NCBI GenBank assembly: GCA_027435495.1 | Contig: DAHZZC010000009.1 | Coordinates: 1 to 7,439, forward strand | DNA length: 7,439 nt | Source of the DNA: Planctomycetales bacterium | GTDB lineage: Bacteria; Planctomycetota; Planctomycetia; Isosphaerales; Isosphaeraceae | Direction of reading: 5' to 3' | Shown: piece after piece, positions 1 through 6,726 of the stretch | How positions within the stretch are numbered: position 1 is the first letter of the stretch | Layout of the letters: every line of letters begins with the position of its first letter | Position numbers and translations under genes: made by a program | The notes under the pieces: model-generated | What the model saw: the letters and a program-made list of their open reading frames with translations, nothing else | Databases searched by the model: none | Told to the model about the DNA's origin: nothing

Positions 1-141
1 TCTTCTCGGGCTACCCCGATCACGAAGTCGTCCGCATACCGGATCACGAAGGCTCGGCCTTTCAGGCGGGGGCGAACGTCCTTCTCGAACCAGTCGTCCA
101 GCACGTAGTGCAGGAAGATATTGGCCAGAAGCGGACTGATC
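1..141 (-). pseudogene. Group II intron reverse transcriptase fragment A (5' truncated, runs off the left window edge)
   Basis: The minus strand from 140 down to 3 reads without a stop as a piece of a group II intron reverse transcriptase/maturase: ISPLLANIFLHYVLDDW, then FEKDVRPRLKGRAFVIR, then YADDFVIGVAREE. YADD, the polymerase active site, is encoded at 27-38, and ISPLLANIF is the conserved RT block before it. Such proteins copy intron RNA during retrohoming and help it splice. The N-terminal part that should precede ISPLL is missing: right of about 141 the sequence belongs to another RT on the opposite strand. The C-terminal part continues outside the window, so its state is unknown. The protein differs clearly from fragment B (ANIFLHYVLDDW against ANIYMRRFVKGW), so the two are not copies of one element. 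Without its start the gene should be inactive. The family call is firm. Confidence 0.85.
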
Positions 142-903
142 TCCCCGCTGCTGGCGAACATCTACATGCGGCGATTCGTCAAGGGCTGGAAGACGGGCGG
201 CCACGAACCTCGGCTTGGGGCTCGCATCGTCAACTACGCGGACGACTTCGTGATCTGCTGCCGGGGCACCGCCGCCGAGGCGATGACGGTGATGCGGAGC
301 ATGATGTCCCGGCTGAAGTTGACGGTGAACGAGACCAAGACGCGGAAGTGCCGCGTGCCGGAAGAGACGTTTGACTTCCTGGGACACACCTTCGGCCGGA
401 ACTACAGCCCGCGGACGGGTGGAGCCTATCTTGGGGCCAAGCCGTCGGGGAAGAAGATCCAGCGGCTCTGCCGCGCGATCAGCGAGATGACCGGCCGGGG
501 GCGGACACTGATCCCCGTCGAGCAGCAGGTGGTCCAGCTCAATCAGAAACTGAGAGGCTGGAATAACTATTTCCGGGTGGGGACGGTGAGCCGGGCGTAC
601 AACGTGGTGAACCAACACGTGACGTACCGGCTTCGCCAATGGCTATGTGCCAAGCACAAGGTGCGGGGTCCGGGATACTCACGCTTCCCGGACCGCTATC
701 TGTACCAAAGCCTGGGGCTGCACAAGCTCCAGCGCAAGGCCCGTGCCGTGAGCGTGCGTGTGAATCGCCTTGTCCGAGAGCTGGGTGCGGGAAATCCGCC
801 TGCCCGGTTCGATGAGCGGGGTGTGGAAACGGGGCATGGTCGAGATAATGTGACACCCGCAGACGAAAGGGCGGGCCAACAGGGAAAACAAACTTCGACC
901 TAA
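131..903 (+). pseudogene. Group II intron reverse transcriptase/maturase fragment B (N-terminal half missing)
   Basis: The frame encodes the C-terminal part of a group II intron RT/maturase. It begins at GLISPLLANIY (133 on), carries YADDFVI with the active-site YADD at 235-246, then FDFLGHTFGRNYSPRTGGAYLG, and the maturase (domain X) hallmark GWNNYFR at 556-576. The RLRQWLCAKHKVRG and RFPDRYLYQSLGL blocks follow, as usual in this family. No HNH endonuclease domain is visible. The fingers and early RT motifs that should precede ISPLL, some 150 or more residues, are absent: left of 131 the DNA encodes a different RT on the minus strand. An in-frame TTG at 121 allows a nominal 260-residue ORF, but this is not a credible start. 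The last 40 or so codons (778 on) overlap the intron's domain V, so the true protein end is uncertain. It is probably a non-functional intron remnant. Confidence 0.85.
778..810 (+). ncRNA. Group II intron domain V (catalytic hairpin)
   Basis: The 33 bases start GAGCTGGGTGCGG, continue with GAAA and end CCCGGTTC. This matches the domain V pattern of bacterial group II introns: GAGC at the 5' end pairs with GGTTC at the 3' end through a G-U pair, GCGG (787-790) pairs with CCGC (796-799) around a GAAAT loop, and bulged bases lie between the two helices. It sits where expected, just after the maturase coding region. A GCGGGGTGT (816-824) / ACACCCGC (853-860) stem downstream could be domain VI, but I cannot place the branch-point A or the intron 3' end. 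With domain V kept and the RT front half lost, the intron is a 3' remnant. A covariance-model search would settle the call. Confidence 0.6.
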
Positions 904-956
904 ACCACCGCGCCACACCTCGACTCTACTCTTTTTGGGTGGTAAAATAATAAACC

Positions 957-990
957 GACATCAATTTCCCCCTGACACCAATTTCCCCCC
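957..990. repeat. 17-base tandem direct repeat (two copies)
   Basis: GACATCAATTTCCCCC (957-972) and GACACCAATTTCCCCC (974-989) differ at one base and recur with a 17-base period. A further GACACC starts at 997, without the ATTTCCCCC part. Short repeats of this kind occur at the ends of insertion sequences, but no transposase lies next to it, so the origin is left open. Confidence 0.75.
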
Positions 991-1007
991 GGTCGTGACA
1001 CCAGGCC

Positions 1008-1041
1008 CCTGGCGGTTGACCTCGAAAGCGCAACCGCCAGG
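1008..1041. repeat. Perfect 11-bp inverted repeat (stem-loop)
   Basis: CCTGGCGGTTG (1008-1018) is exactly complementary to CAACCGCCAGG (1031-1041), with a 12-base loop. The stem is very stable for its size. Neither side has a T-run, so it lacks the signature of an intrinsic terminator. It could be a transposon end, a target-site hairpin or a structured RNA end. No nearby gene explains it. Confidence 0.7.
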
Positions 1042-1270
1042 CTTCCGAGTCTGAATCCGACCGGGGACCATCCCGAGACTCTGGCGAGGACCGAGACCGA
1101 CGCCGCCGGGACGCCGAAAGTTGGCAGCGCATCGACAGGGTGCACGGTACGGGATGAGGCGGATTCTGTCGTCCCCTGGCGAGATGAGGCCGCCGGGAGT
1201 GTCGGCGGCGGATCGCCCGAAGTGGTTGCCATGGGCGGATCTAGGCGGGATCTGTCGGTGGCTGGCGAAG

Positions 1271-1344
<74 letters not shown>

Positions 1345-1371
1345 AGGTCATTCTGACCGTCGGGAAGTATC

Positions 1372-2448
1372 TTAACGTCCCGAGGGCCCGGGGGCAAGCG
1401 GGGCGTCTGGCAAGTGCTCGTGCGACGCGATGAAAATCGTCCGACCCTCCTCGGCCGATCGGTAGGCTGCCCAGATCACATCCATTGTCGACAGATTGTC
1501 GGTGCCGCTCGTTTCGTGCTCGGCGCCGGTGCACAGTCCCTCGATGAAGTGACGCTGCGTTGCCGCGTAGCCGTCGACGTAGACCGCCCCGTCCTCCGGG
1601 AGCGGGACCTCGATTCGTTCGCGACGGCCATCGAAGCGGGCGAGCTCCAGCGAGCCGTCGGTTTGCAGGCGGATGGTCCCCTCCGTCCCTTCCACCACCG
1701 TCGGGTTCAGGGCCCACTCGGGGCGCGAGTCCTCCGGAACGGCGCACCAGGTCAGATCGAGCCAGCCGAGGGCACCGTTCGCAAACGTCAGGGCCAGCAT
1801 CGCGACGTCCTCCCCGACCGTCTCAAGGCCGAAGCGGGCGGTCGTTGCCGCGACCGTCCGAACCTCACCGAAGAGCGATCGGGCCGTGTCGACCAGGTGA
1901 CAGCCGACGTCCATCAGGATCAGTCGACTCATCTTTGCCAGATAGGGCTGATTCGCCAGGCTGTCGGGGCGTAGGGCTCTTGTGTCGTGCTGCATCATCC
2001 GGAGCCGGATCGGGCGTCCGACTCGTCCCGAGGCGATCTCCGACCGGAGGACTCGATACCATGGGCGGAATCGCCAGTTCTCGTGGATCATCAGTCGGAC
2101 ACCCGCCCGGTCGCAGGCGGCGATCATCGCCAGGAAGTCGGTCCGGTCGGAGGCCGCCGGCTTCTGACAGAGCACGTGCAGGCCGCGCTCCGCCGCCTGC
2201 CCCACCAATTCGACGTGCGAATCGGGGTGGGTGCAAATTTCCACGAAGTCCAGCGACATTTCCCGCTCGAAAAGCGAGGAAGCTTCCGCGTACCGCCGCG
2301 CCTCCGGGACCCAGCGACCCGCCGCATCCAGCCGCTCAGGGTCGCGGTCGCAGAGGGCCACGATCCGGGCCCCAGGCACCCGCGACCACCCCTCCAGGTG
2401 GTGCGGCGAGACAAATCCGCAGCCGATCAGGGCACCCTCAATGGTCAT
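1372..2448 (-). CDS. Gfo/Idh/MocA family NAD(P)-dependent oxidoreductase
   Basis: This 358-residue protein has the usual length and layout of the Gfo/Idh/MocA family, which oxidises or reduces sugars, inositols and related polyols with NAD(P). The N-terminal Rossmann fold starts at once with ALIGCGFVSPHHLEGW (GxG at 9-11), followed by the ALCDRDPER strand end (31-39). The EKP motif appears as QKP at 95-97, with Gln replacing Glu; Lys96 is the expected catalytic or cofactor-contacting lysine. ENWRFRPWY (123-131) opens the C-terminal substrate domain. DVGCHLVD (180-187) is the DxGxHxxD signature with the likely catalytic His184. No signal peptide is seen, so it is probably cytoplasmic. The ATG at 2448 places the Rossmann motif at the normal distance from the N-terminus. 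No good ribosome binding site precedes it. The substrate cannot be told from sequence. It is transcribed away from the ABC operon, with tRNA-Arg downstream. Confidence 0.93.
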   Translation of the reverse strand: MTIEGALIGCGFVSPHHLEGWSRVPGARIVALCDRDPERLDAAGRWVPEARRYAEASSLFEREMSLDFVEICTHPDSHVELVGQAAERGLHVLCQKPAASDRTDFLAMIAACDRAGVRLMIHENWRFRPWYRVLRSEIASGRVGRPIRLRMMQHDTRALRPDSLANQPYLAKMSRLILMDVGCHLVDTARSLFGEVRTVAATTARFGLETVGEDVAMLALTFANGALGWLDLTWCAVPEDSRPEWALNPTVVEGTEGTIRLQTDGSLELARFDGRRERIEVPLPEDGAVYVDGYAATQRHFIEGLCTGAEHETSGTDNLSTMDVIWAAYRSAEEGRTIFIASHEHLPDAPLAPGPSGR

Positions 2449-2451
2449 GAG

Positions 2452-2578
2452 TCCTGGAGTCCTTGGGTTTTTGCGTCCTTGGTCCTTGAGGGTCGCCTTG
2501 CGAAGCTGGACCTTACGCCTCGCTCTTCTCTTATTGTCCGGTACGCCCGGGCAGACTCAAGAACCAAGGGCTCCAGGA
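2452..2578. repeat. Imperfect long-spaced inverted repeat with TCCTTGG words
   Basis: The left arm 2452-2476 begins TCCTGGAGTCCTTGGG. It is nearly complementary to 2555-2578 (ACTCAAGAACCAAGGG then CTCCAGGA), with a few mismatches and one length difference. The left side also holds near-direct copies: TCCTTGG at 2460 and 2476, TCCTTGA at 2483, and GCCTTG at 2495. The repeated word is present in both orientations, so it could be an operator cluster or a decayed intergenic repeat. Confidence 0.55.
2533..2560 (-). promoter_or_regulatory. Candidate promoter for the oxidoreductase
   Basis: On the minus strand TTGAGT (2560-2555) and GACAAT (2538-2533) are separated by 16 bases. Each matches the sigma70 consensus at 4 of 6 positions, and the pair lies about 85 bases upstream of the oxidoreductase ATG. 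The -35-like element falls inside the right arm of the inverted repeat. The match is weak and could be chance. Confidence 0.25.
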
Positions 2579-2609
2579 GCCGGGATCAGGGACCAATCGT
2601 AAGGACTGG

Positions 2610-2638
2610 TTGCGTCGGCGGTAGGGCCTGCGCATAAT
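2610..2638 (+). promoter_or_regulatory. Candidate promoter for the ABC operon
   Basis: TTGCGT (2610-2615) and CATAAT (2633-2638) are separated by 17 bases. The -10 element matches consensus at 5 of 6 positions and is a rare AT-rich word in this GC-rich region, while the -35 element is poor (3 of 6). It would give a leader of roughly 200 bases before the ATPase start. Confidence 0.35.
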
Positions 2639-2843
2639 GAACCCACTCAGCCAGCCCTGGTCCCCGGGGACTTCTGGGCTGCGCGCCTCGCCGTTGGGCC
2701 GGGGATGACCCGCGTGGATCAGCCGGCCCCGCGATCGTGCCATCGAGATCGGATCGCGCGGGGCCCGACGCGATGCGCGAGCGGGCCTCAGGCCGGAGTG
2801 CTGTTGTCGACAGGGGATTGATTCAGCGGAGGATCGCACCGGT

Positions 2844-3572
2844 ATGTCTACGCCCGTCATCATCGAGGCCGATGGGCTCTCCAAGCAGTTCGGGCCGTTC
2901 CTGGCCGTCCGGGACGTCTCGTTCTCCATCCCAAAGGGGCAGGTCGTCGCCTTCCTCGGGCCCAACGGCGCCGGGAAGACCACGACCATGCGGCTGCTCA
3001 CCGGCTTCGTCGCTCCGACACGCGGCTCGGCCCGGATCGCCGGGATCGATGTGCAGGTCGACCGGATCGCCGCCGCGGAGAACCTCGGGTATCTCCCGGA
3101 GAACGGCCCGCTTTATCCGGACATGACCCCCACGGCACTACTCCGGTTCTTCGGCGAGGCGCGTGGGCTTTCCGGCGGCCGGTTGAAGTCGCGGATCGAC
3201 GCGGTCGTCTCGCAGTGCTCGCTCGATTCGGTAGCGCACAAGCCGATTGCGAAGCTCTCCAAGGGCTATCGCCAGCGAGTCTCGATGGCTCAGGCGCTGC
3301 TGCACGATCCCGACGTTCTCATCATGGACGAACCCACGAGCGGCCTGGACCCCAACCAGATTCGCGGAGTCCGCCAGCTTATCCGCGACCTCGGCCGCTC
3401 GAAGACCGTGCTGGTCTCGACCCACATCCTCCAGGAGGTCGAGCCGGTCGCCGATCGGGTGCTCTTCATCCACGACGGCAAGATCGTCTTTGATGGCAAG
3501 CCGGCCGAGCTTGCTGAGAAGAGCGGCAACCTCGAGCAGGCGTTCTACAGCCTGACGGCCCAGCCGGTTTGA
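2844..3572 (+). CDS. ABC-2 type transporter ATP-binding protein (GldA/NatA-like)
   Basis: This 242-residue stand-alone nucleotide-binding domain is of normal family length and has all the expected motifs. Walker A is GPNGAGKT (39-46). The Q-loop region is GYLPENGPLYPDMT (82-95), where the usual Gln is replaced by Pro-Glu, as in GldA-like ATPases. The signature is LSKGYRQR (138-145). Walker B runs into the D-loop as VLIMDEPTSGLDP (158-170), with catalytic Glu163. The H-loop histidine is His194 in VSTH. It should hydrolyse ATP on the cytoplasmic face to drive the permease encoded next. A GGAGGA ribosome binding site (2828-2833) stands 10 bases before the ATG, which fixes the start. A 157-base gap to the permease gene shows no terminator, so co-transcription is likely. 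GldA belongs to the Bacteroidota gliding complex, but homologues are widespread and gliding should not be inferred. Confidence 0.95.
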   Translation: MSTPVIIEADGLSKQFGPFLAVRDVSFSIPKGQVVAFLGPNGAGKTTTMRLLTGFVAPTRGSARIAGIDVQVDRIAAAENLGYLPENGPLYPDMTPTALLRFFGEARGLSGGRLKSRIDAVVSQCSLDSVAHKPIAKLSKGYRQRVSMAQALLHDPDVLIMDEPTSGLDPNQIRGVRQLIRDLGRSKTVLVSTHILQEVEPVADRVLFIHDGKIVFDGKPAELAEKSGNLEQAFYSLTAQPV

Positions 3573-3729
3573 TCGAACGAGGGATCGGGACGCCGCGGGA
3601 GGAAGCCGGTCGGCGGCGGCGGGAATTCGCCCGGCCTGGACCACGCGATCCGGCGGAGCGCCCCGCGAGCAACCACGACGCATCGGATGGCATTGCATCG
3701 CCAGGACAGGACACGAGAGGACGACTGAG

Positions 3730-6579
3730 GTGACCACGCTCGAATCCCCAACGGCCGGCGAGCAGCAGGCGGCGCGATCGGGCCGCACCCGCAGGCCCCG
3801 GCCGCTCCGGCCCCACGTGATCGGCGCTGTCTTCAAACGGAATGTGCTGAGCTACTTCAGCAACCCGGCCGGCTATGTCTTCATCACGCTCTTCGTGCTG
3901 ATCAGCTCGTGTGTCGCGTTCTGGCAGGACGCCTTCTTCACGAGCAACCTTGCGAACCTCGACCAGCTCAACCGGTTCATGCCGTACCTGCTTCTGTTCT
4001 TCGTCCCCGCAGTGACGATGAGCCTTTGGGCCGACGAGCGGCGGCAGGGAACCGACGAACTGCTTTTGACCCTCCCGGCTGGCGATCTGGATGTCGTCCT
4101 GGGCAAGTATCTGGCGGCCGTTGGGATCTACACCGTGGCGCTGGCGTTCTCGCTGTCGCACGTGTTGATCCTCATGTCGCTCGGCGGGGCCGACTATGGC
4201 GTGATCGCCGCCAATTATCTTGGCTACTGGCTGATGGGCGCCATGCTGATCGCGATCGGGATGGTCGCCTCGCTGGTCTCGTCGAACGTGACCGTCGCGT
4301 TCATCCTGGGCGCCCTTTTCTGCGCTCTCCCTGTGTTTCTGGAGTGGGTCGGCTCGCCGTCGATTGAGTTTTTGCTGAGAAACTCGGGACTGCTGGCTCT
4401 CTGGCAGAAGCTCGGAAACGCGGCTGGGCCCGACATGATGTCGACGTCTGGACGCGTGATCGAGCAGTGGTCGATTCCCGGCCGGTTTGAGGACTTCGGC
4501 TCGGGCGTGGTACCGATCTCGGGGTTGCTGTACTTCCTCGGGATCGCTGGTGCGATGCTCTATCTGAACGTCATTCTGCTCGGGCGGCGGCACTGGTCCG
4601 GCGCCGGGTCGAGCGGGATGCGCTGGCTGCACTCGGCAGTCCGGCTCGTCTCGGTGATCCTGGCGATTCTCAGCCTGACGGCCCTGGTGGACTTCTCAGG
4701 CGTCCGGGTGGACACCAGCCGGGAGGGGTTGCACTCGCTCTCACCTGAGTCGCTGGCACTGATCCGGCAGGTCCCCGCCGACCGGCCGGTGATGATCCAT
4801 TGCTATTACAGTCCGCAGGTCCCCCGCGATTACGTCGAGACCAAGGCGACGCTCCTGAGTCTGCTCCGCGAGTATGAGGCGAAGAACCGCGGAAAAATCC
4901 AGCTTAACCTGGTGCCGACCGAGATGTACTCGGAGCAGGCGCGCGACGCCGAGAAGCGGTTCGGGATCGAGCCGCGGAAGGTGCTCGCGACCGAGCAGGG
5001 GAAGCAGTCGGCCGTCGACGTTTTTCTGGGCGTCGCGTTCGTCTCGGGACTCGAAGAGGTGGTGATCCCGTTCTTCGAAAAGGGGTTGCCGGTCGAGTAC
5101 GAGGTCACGCGGTCGATCCGGGTGGTCTCCAAGAGCAGCCGGCCCAAGCTGGGGATTCTGACGACCGACGCGAAACTGATGGGCGGCTTCGACATGCGAA
5201 GCTTCAACCAGACGGCGGAGTGGCCGATTGTCACCGAGTTGAAGAAGCAGTACGACGTCTCATCCGTCTCGGCCGATGTTGCGATTGCCGACGACATCAA
5301 CGTTCTGCTGGTGGCGCAGCCCTCGTCGCTCACGCAGAAGCAGATCGACAACCTGACCGCGTACGTCAAGAAGGGCGGGGCGACGCTGATGTTCCTCGAC
5401 CCGGCCCCGGTCGACAATATCGAGATCTCGCCCGAGCTACCGCGCCGGTCGCCGGGCGGGCCGTTCGGCGGCGGGCCGCAACCTGAGCCGAAGGGGAACC
5501 TCCGTCCGTTCCTGGAGCTCTGCGGGATCGACTGGCCGTCGTCCGAGATCATCTGGAACGACTTCAACCCCCACCCTCGGTTCGCCAGCCTCTCGCGCGA
5601 GGTCGTCTTTGTCGGCAAGGGGGAGTATGCCGGCGAGTTCAACAAGGACGAGGCCGCCAGCTCGGGGCTCCAGGAAGTCGTCGCCATCTTCCCGGGTCTG
5701 CTCCGGAGCGGTGCCGGCACCGGGCCGGGCAAGAAGTTCGTCCCGCTGGTCAAGACCGGCCCCCGAGGGGGAACCCTTCAGTGGGGCGACGTCTTCCAGC
5801 AGAGCTTCATGGGCGTTGGCGGCATCAACCCCCGCCGCCGATATTTCCCCACCGGCGAGGAATACACCCTCGCCGCCCGGATCACCGGCGACCTCGCCGC
5901 CCCGGCCGAGACGAAGAAGGATGAGGCCAGGAAGGATGAAGGCAAGAAGGACGCCGGAGCCAAGCCCGCGAAGCTCAACGTGATCGCGATCGCCGACCTC
6001 GACATGATCGGCGAGCAGTTCTTCCGGATCCGGGCCGAGAAGTACGAGGAACTCGACCTCGACAACATCACCTTCGTGCTGAACTGCGTCGACGTGCTCT
6101 CCGGCGACGAGTCGTACATCCCCCTTCGGAAGAAGCGGCCCCAGCTCTATCGCCTGGAAAAGATCCAGCGCGAGACCAGTGAATACTACAAGGACCTGGA
6201 GGACGAGACCAAGGTCGCCGAGGATCAGGCCCGCAAGAAACTGGACGAGGCCCAGAAAGCCTTCGACAAGCAGGTCGACCAGGTCCGCAACAACCCCGAG
6301 CTGGACGAGCGCTCGAAGGAGGCCCAGCTCCAGAATTTGCAGGCCGTCGCCCAGCGCCGGCTCGACGTCCAGAAGGCGATCATTGAGGACGCGAAGGAGG
6401 CGAGGATTCGCGACAGCCGGGCCCGGCTCGAACAGAATACCCGGGCGATCCAGAACGTTGTCCGGTTCGAGGCTGCGGCGTTGCCCCCGCTTCCGCCGCT
6501 GATCCTCGGCCTCGTGGTCTTCTTCGCCCGACGCGCCCGCGAGAATCGCGGGGCCAGCCCGAAGCGGATGGCCGGCTAA
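3730..6579 (+). CDS. GldF-GldG fusion: ABC-2 permease joined to a GldG-like auxiliary protein
   Basis: One 949-residue protein carries two parts that are separate genes in the gld system. Residues 30-290 resemble GldF, an ABC-2 permease, with about six membrane helices (47-65, 84-99, 125-150, 163-183, 187-206, 262-284). Residues 303-322 form the GldG anchor helix. GldG-type blocks follow: VDTSREGLHSLSPESLALI, the FGIEPRKV region near 411, and repeated alpha/beta stretches to about 790. Residues 728-748 are a Lys/Glu/Asp-rich linker, 805-912 are highly charged and helical (probable coiled coil), and 918-933 form a last helix with an Arg-rich tail. By the positive-inside rule the N- and C-termini are cytoplasmic and the GldG body periplasmic. 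The GTG start is supported by GAGAGG at 3715-3720, 9 bases upstream. It pairs with the ATPase before it and the DUF4340 protein after it. The substrate is unknown. Confidence 0.9.
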   Translation: MTTLESPTAGEQQAARSGRTRRPRPLRPHVIGAVFKRNVLSYFSNPAGYVFITLFVLISSCVAFWQDAFFTSNLANLDQLNRFMPYLLLFFVPAVTMSLWADERRQGTDELLLTLPAGDLDVVLGKYLAAVGIYTVALAFSLSHVLILMSLGGADYGVIAANYLGYWLMGAMLIAIGMVASLVSSNVTVAFILGALFCALPVFLEWVGSPSIEFLLRNSGLLALWQKLGNAAGPDMMSTSGRVIEQWSIPGRFEDFGSGVVPISGLLYFLGIAGAMLYLNVILLGRRHWSGAGSSGMRWLHSAVRLVSVILAILSLTALVDFSGVRVDTSREGLHSLSPESLALIRQVPADRPVMIHCYYSPQVPRDYVETKATLLSLLREYEAKNRGKIQLNLVPTEMYSEQARDAEKRFGIEPRKVLATEQGKQSAVDVFLGVAFVSGLEEVVIPFFEKGLPVEYEVTRSIRVVSKSSRPKLGILTTDAKLMGGFDMRSFNQTAEWPIVTELKKQYDVSSVSADVAIADDINVLLVAQPSSLTQKQIDNLTAYVKKGGATLMFLDPAPVDNIEISPELPRRSPGGPFGGGPQPEPKGNLRPFLELCGIDWPSSEIIWNDFNPHPRFASLSREVVFVGKGEYAGEFNKDEAASSGLQEVVAIFPGLLRSGAGTGPGKKFVPLVKTGPRGGTLQWGDVFQQSFMGVGGINPRRRYFPTGEEYTLAARITGDLAAPAETKKDEARKDEGKKDAGAKPAKLNVIAIADLDMIGEQFFRIRAEKYEELDLDNITFVLNCVDVLSGDESYIPLRKKRPQLYRLEKIQRETSEYYKDLEDETKVAEDQARKKLDEAQKAFDKQVDQVRNNPELDERSKEAQLQNLQAVAQRRLDVQKAIIEDAKEARIRDSRARLEQNTRAIQNVVRFEAAALPPLPPLILGLVVFFARRARENRGASPKRMAG

Positions 6580-6726
6580 CCCTCGCTTGTTGATCCTGGC
6601 CGGGCGCGGTGGTCGACTCTCCGCCCCCGCCCTGGCCTTTTGGCTCGACTCATCACGAAGGCACGCTCAGGGCCGGGAGACGCGCCCGGGCTGTTTGTGC
6701 CCACCACCCCACCAGGTCCGAAGACG
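6580..6726. other. Spacer between fusion permease and DUF4340 gene
   Basis: The 147-base GC-rich spacer holds only a short CCGGG/CCCGG hairpin (6673-6689) followed by a few Ts. It is too weak to call a terminator. It does not clearly separate the two genes, and read-through is expected. Confidence 0.45.

Larger units (their letters stand above)
904..1270. other. Non-coding stretch between intron remnant and tRNA
   Basis: No credible gene was found. Minus-strand open frames here (for example 961-1275) give arginine- and proline-rich translations with no recognisable domain and look like GC-driven chance frames. The first bases (about 904-935) are probably the 3' tail of the intron remnant. 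About 930-985 is AT-rich compared with its surroundings and includes a 17-base tandem repeat. A strong hairpin lies at 1008-1041. The rest, up to the 3' end of the tRNA, is ordinary GC-rich spacer. Confidence 0.6.
2449..2843. other. Divergent intergenic region with repeat motifs
   Basis: These 395 bases separate the leftward oxidoreductase from the rightward ABC operon and must hold the start signals of both. No credible gene was found. The left half is rich in TCCTTGG-like words in both orientations. Weak sigma70-like elements face left (2533-2560) and right (2610-2638). The last 200 bases before the ATPase are featureless GC-rich leader ending in a GGAGGA ribosome binding site at 2828-2833. 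Confidence 0.6.

Noticed and set aside
108..374. An 88-codon plus-strand open frame across the RT junction
   Set aside because: It is a shifted frame of RT fragment B. The RT frame itself carries YADD and ISPLLAN, and this frame has no conserved block.
957..990. The tandem repeat as a possible CRISPR remnant
   Set aside because: There are only two units, the 17-base period leaves no spacer between them, and no cas gene is present.
1008..1041. The hairpin as an intrinsic terminator
   Set aside because: No T-run follows the stem on either strand.
1560..2450. A 296-codon plus-strand open frame antisense to the oxidoreductase
   Set aside because: Its translation is almost only Arg, Pro, Ser and Gly, while the opposite strand carries a complete Gfo/Idh/MocA protein with all motifs.
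3466..4632. A 388-codon minus-strand open frame antisense to the ABC genes
   Set aside because: It overlaps the ends of two genes with complete motifs on the other strand. Its translation is rich in Arg, His, Gln and Pro with no domain, which is typical of chance frames in GC-rich DNA.
4830..5753. A 307-codon minus-strand open frame inside the GldG part
   Set aside because: Its Ser/Thr-rich translation has no recognisable domain, and it is fully covered by the conserved fusion gene.
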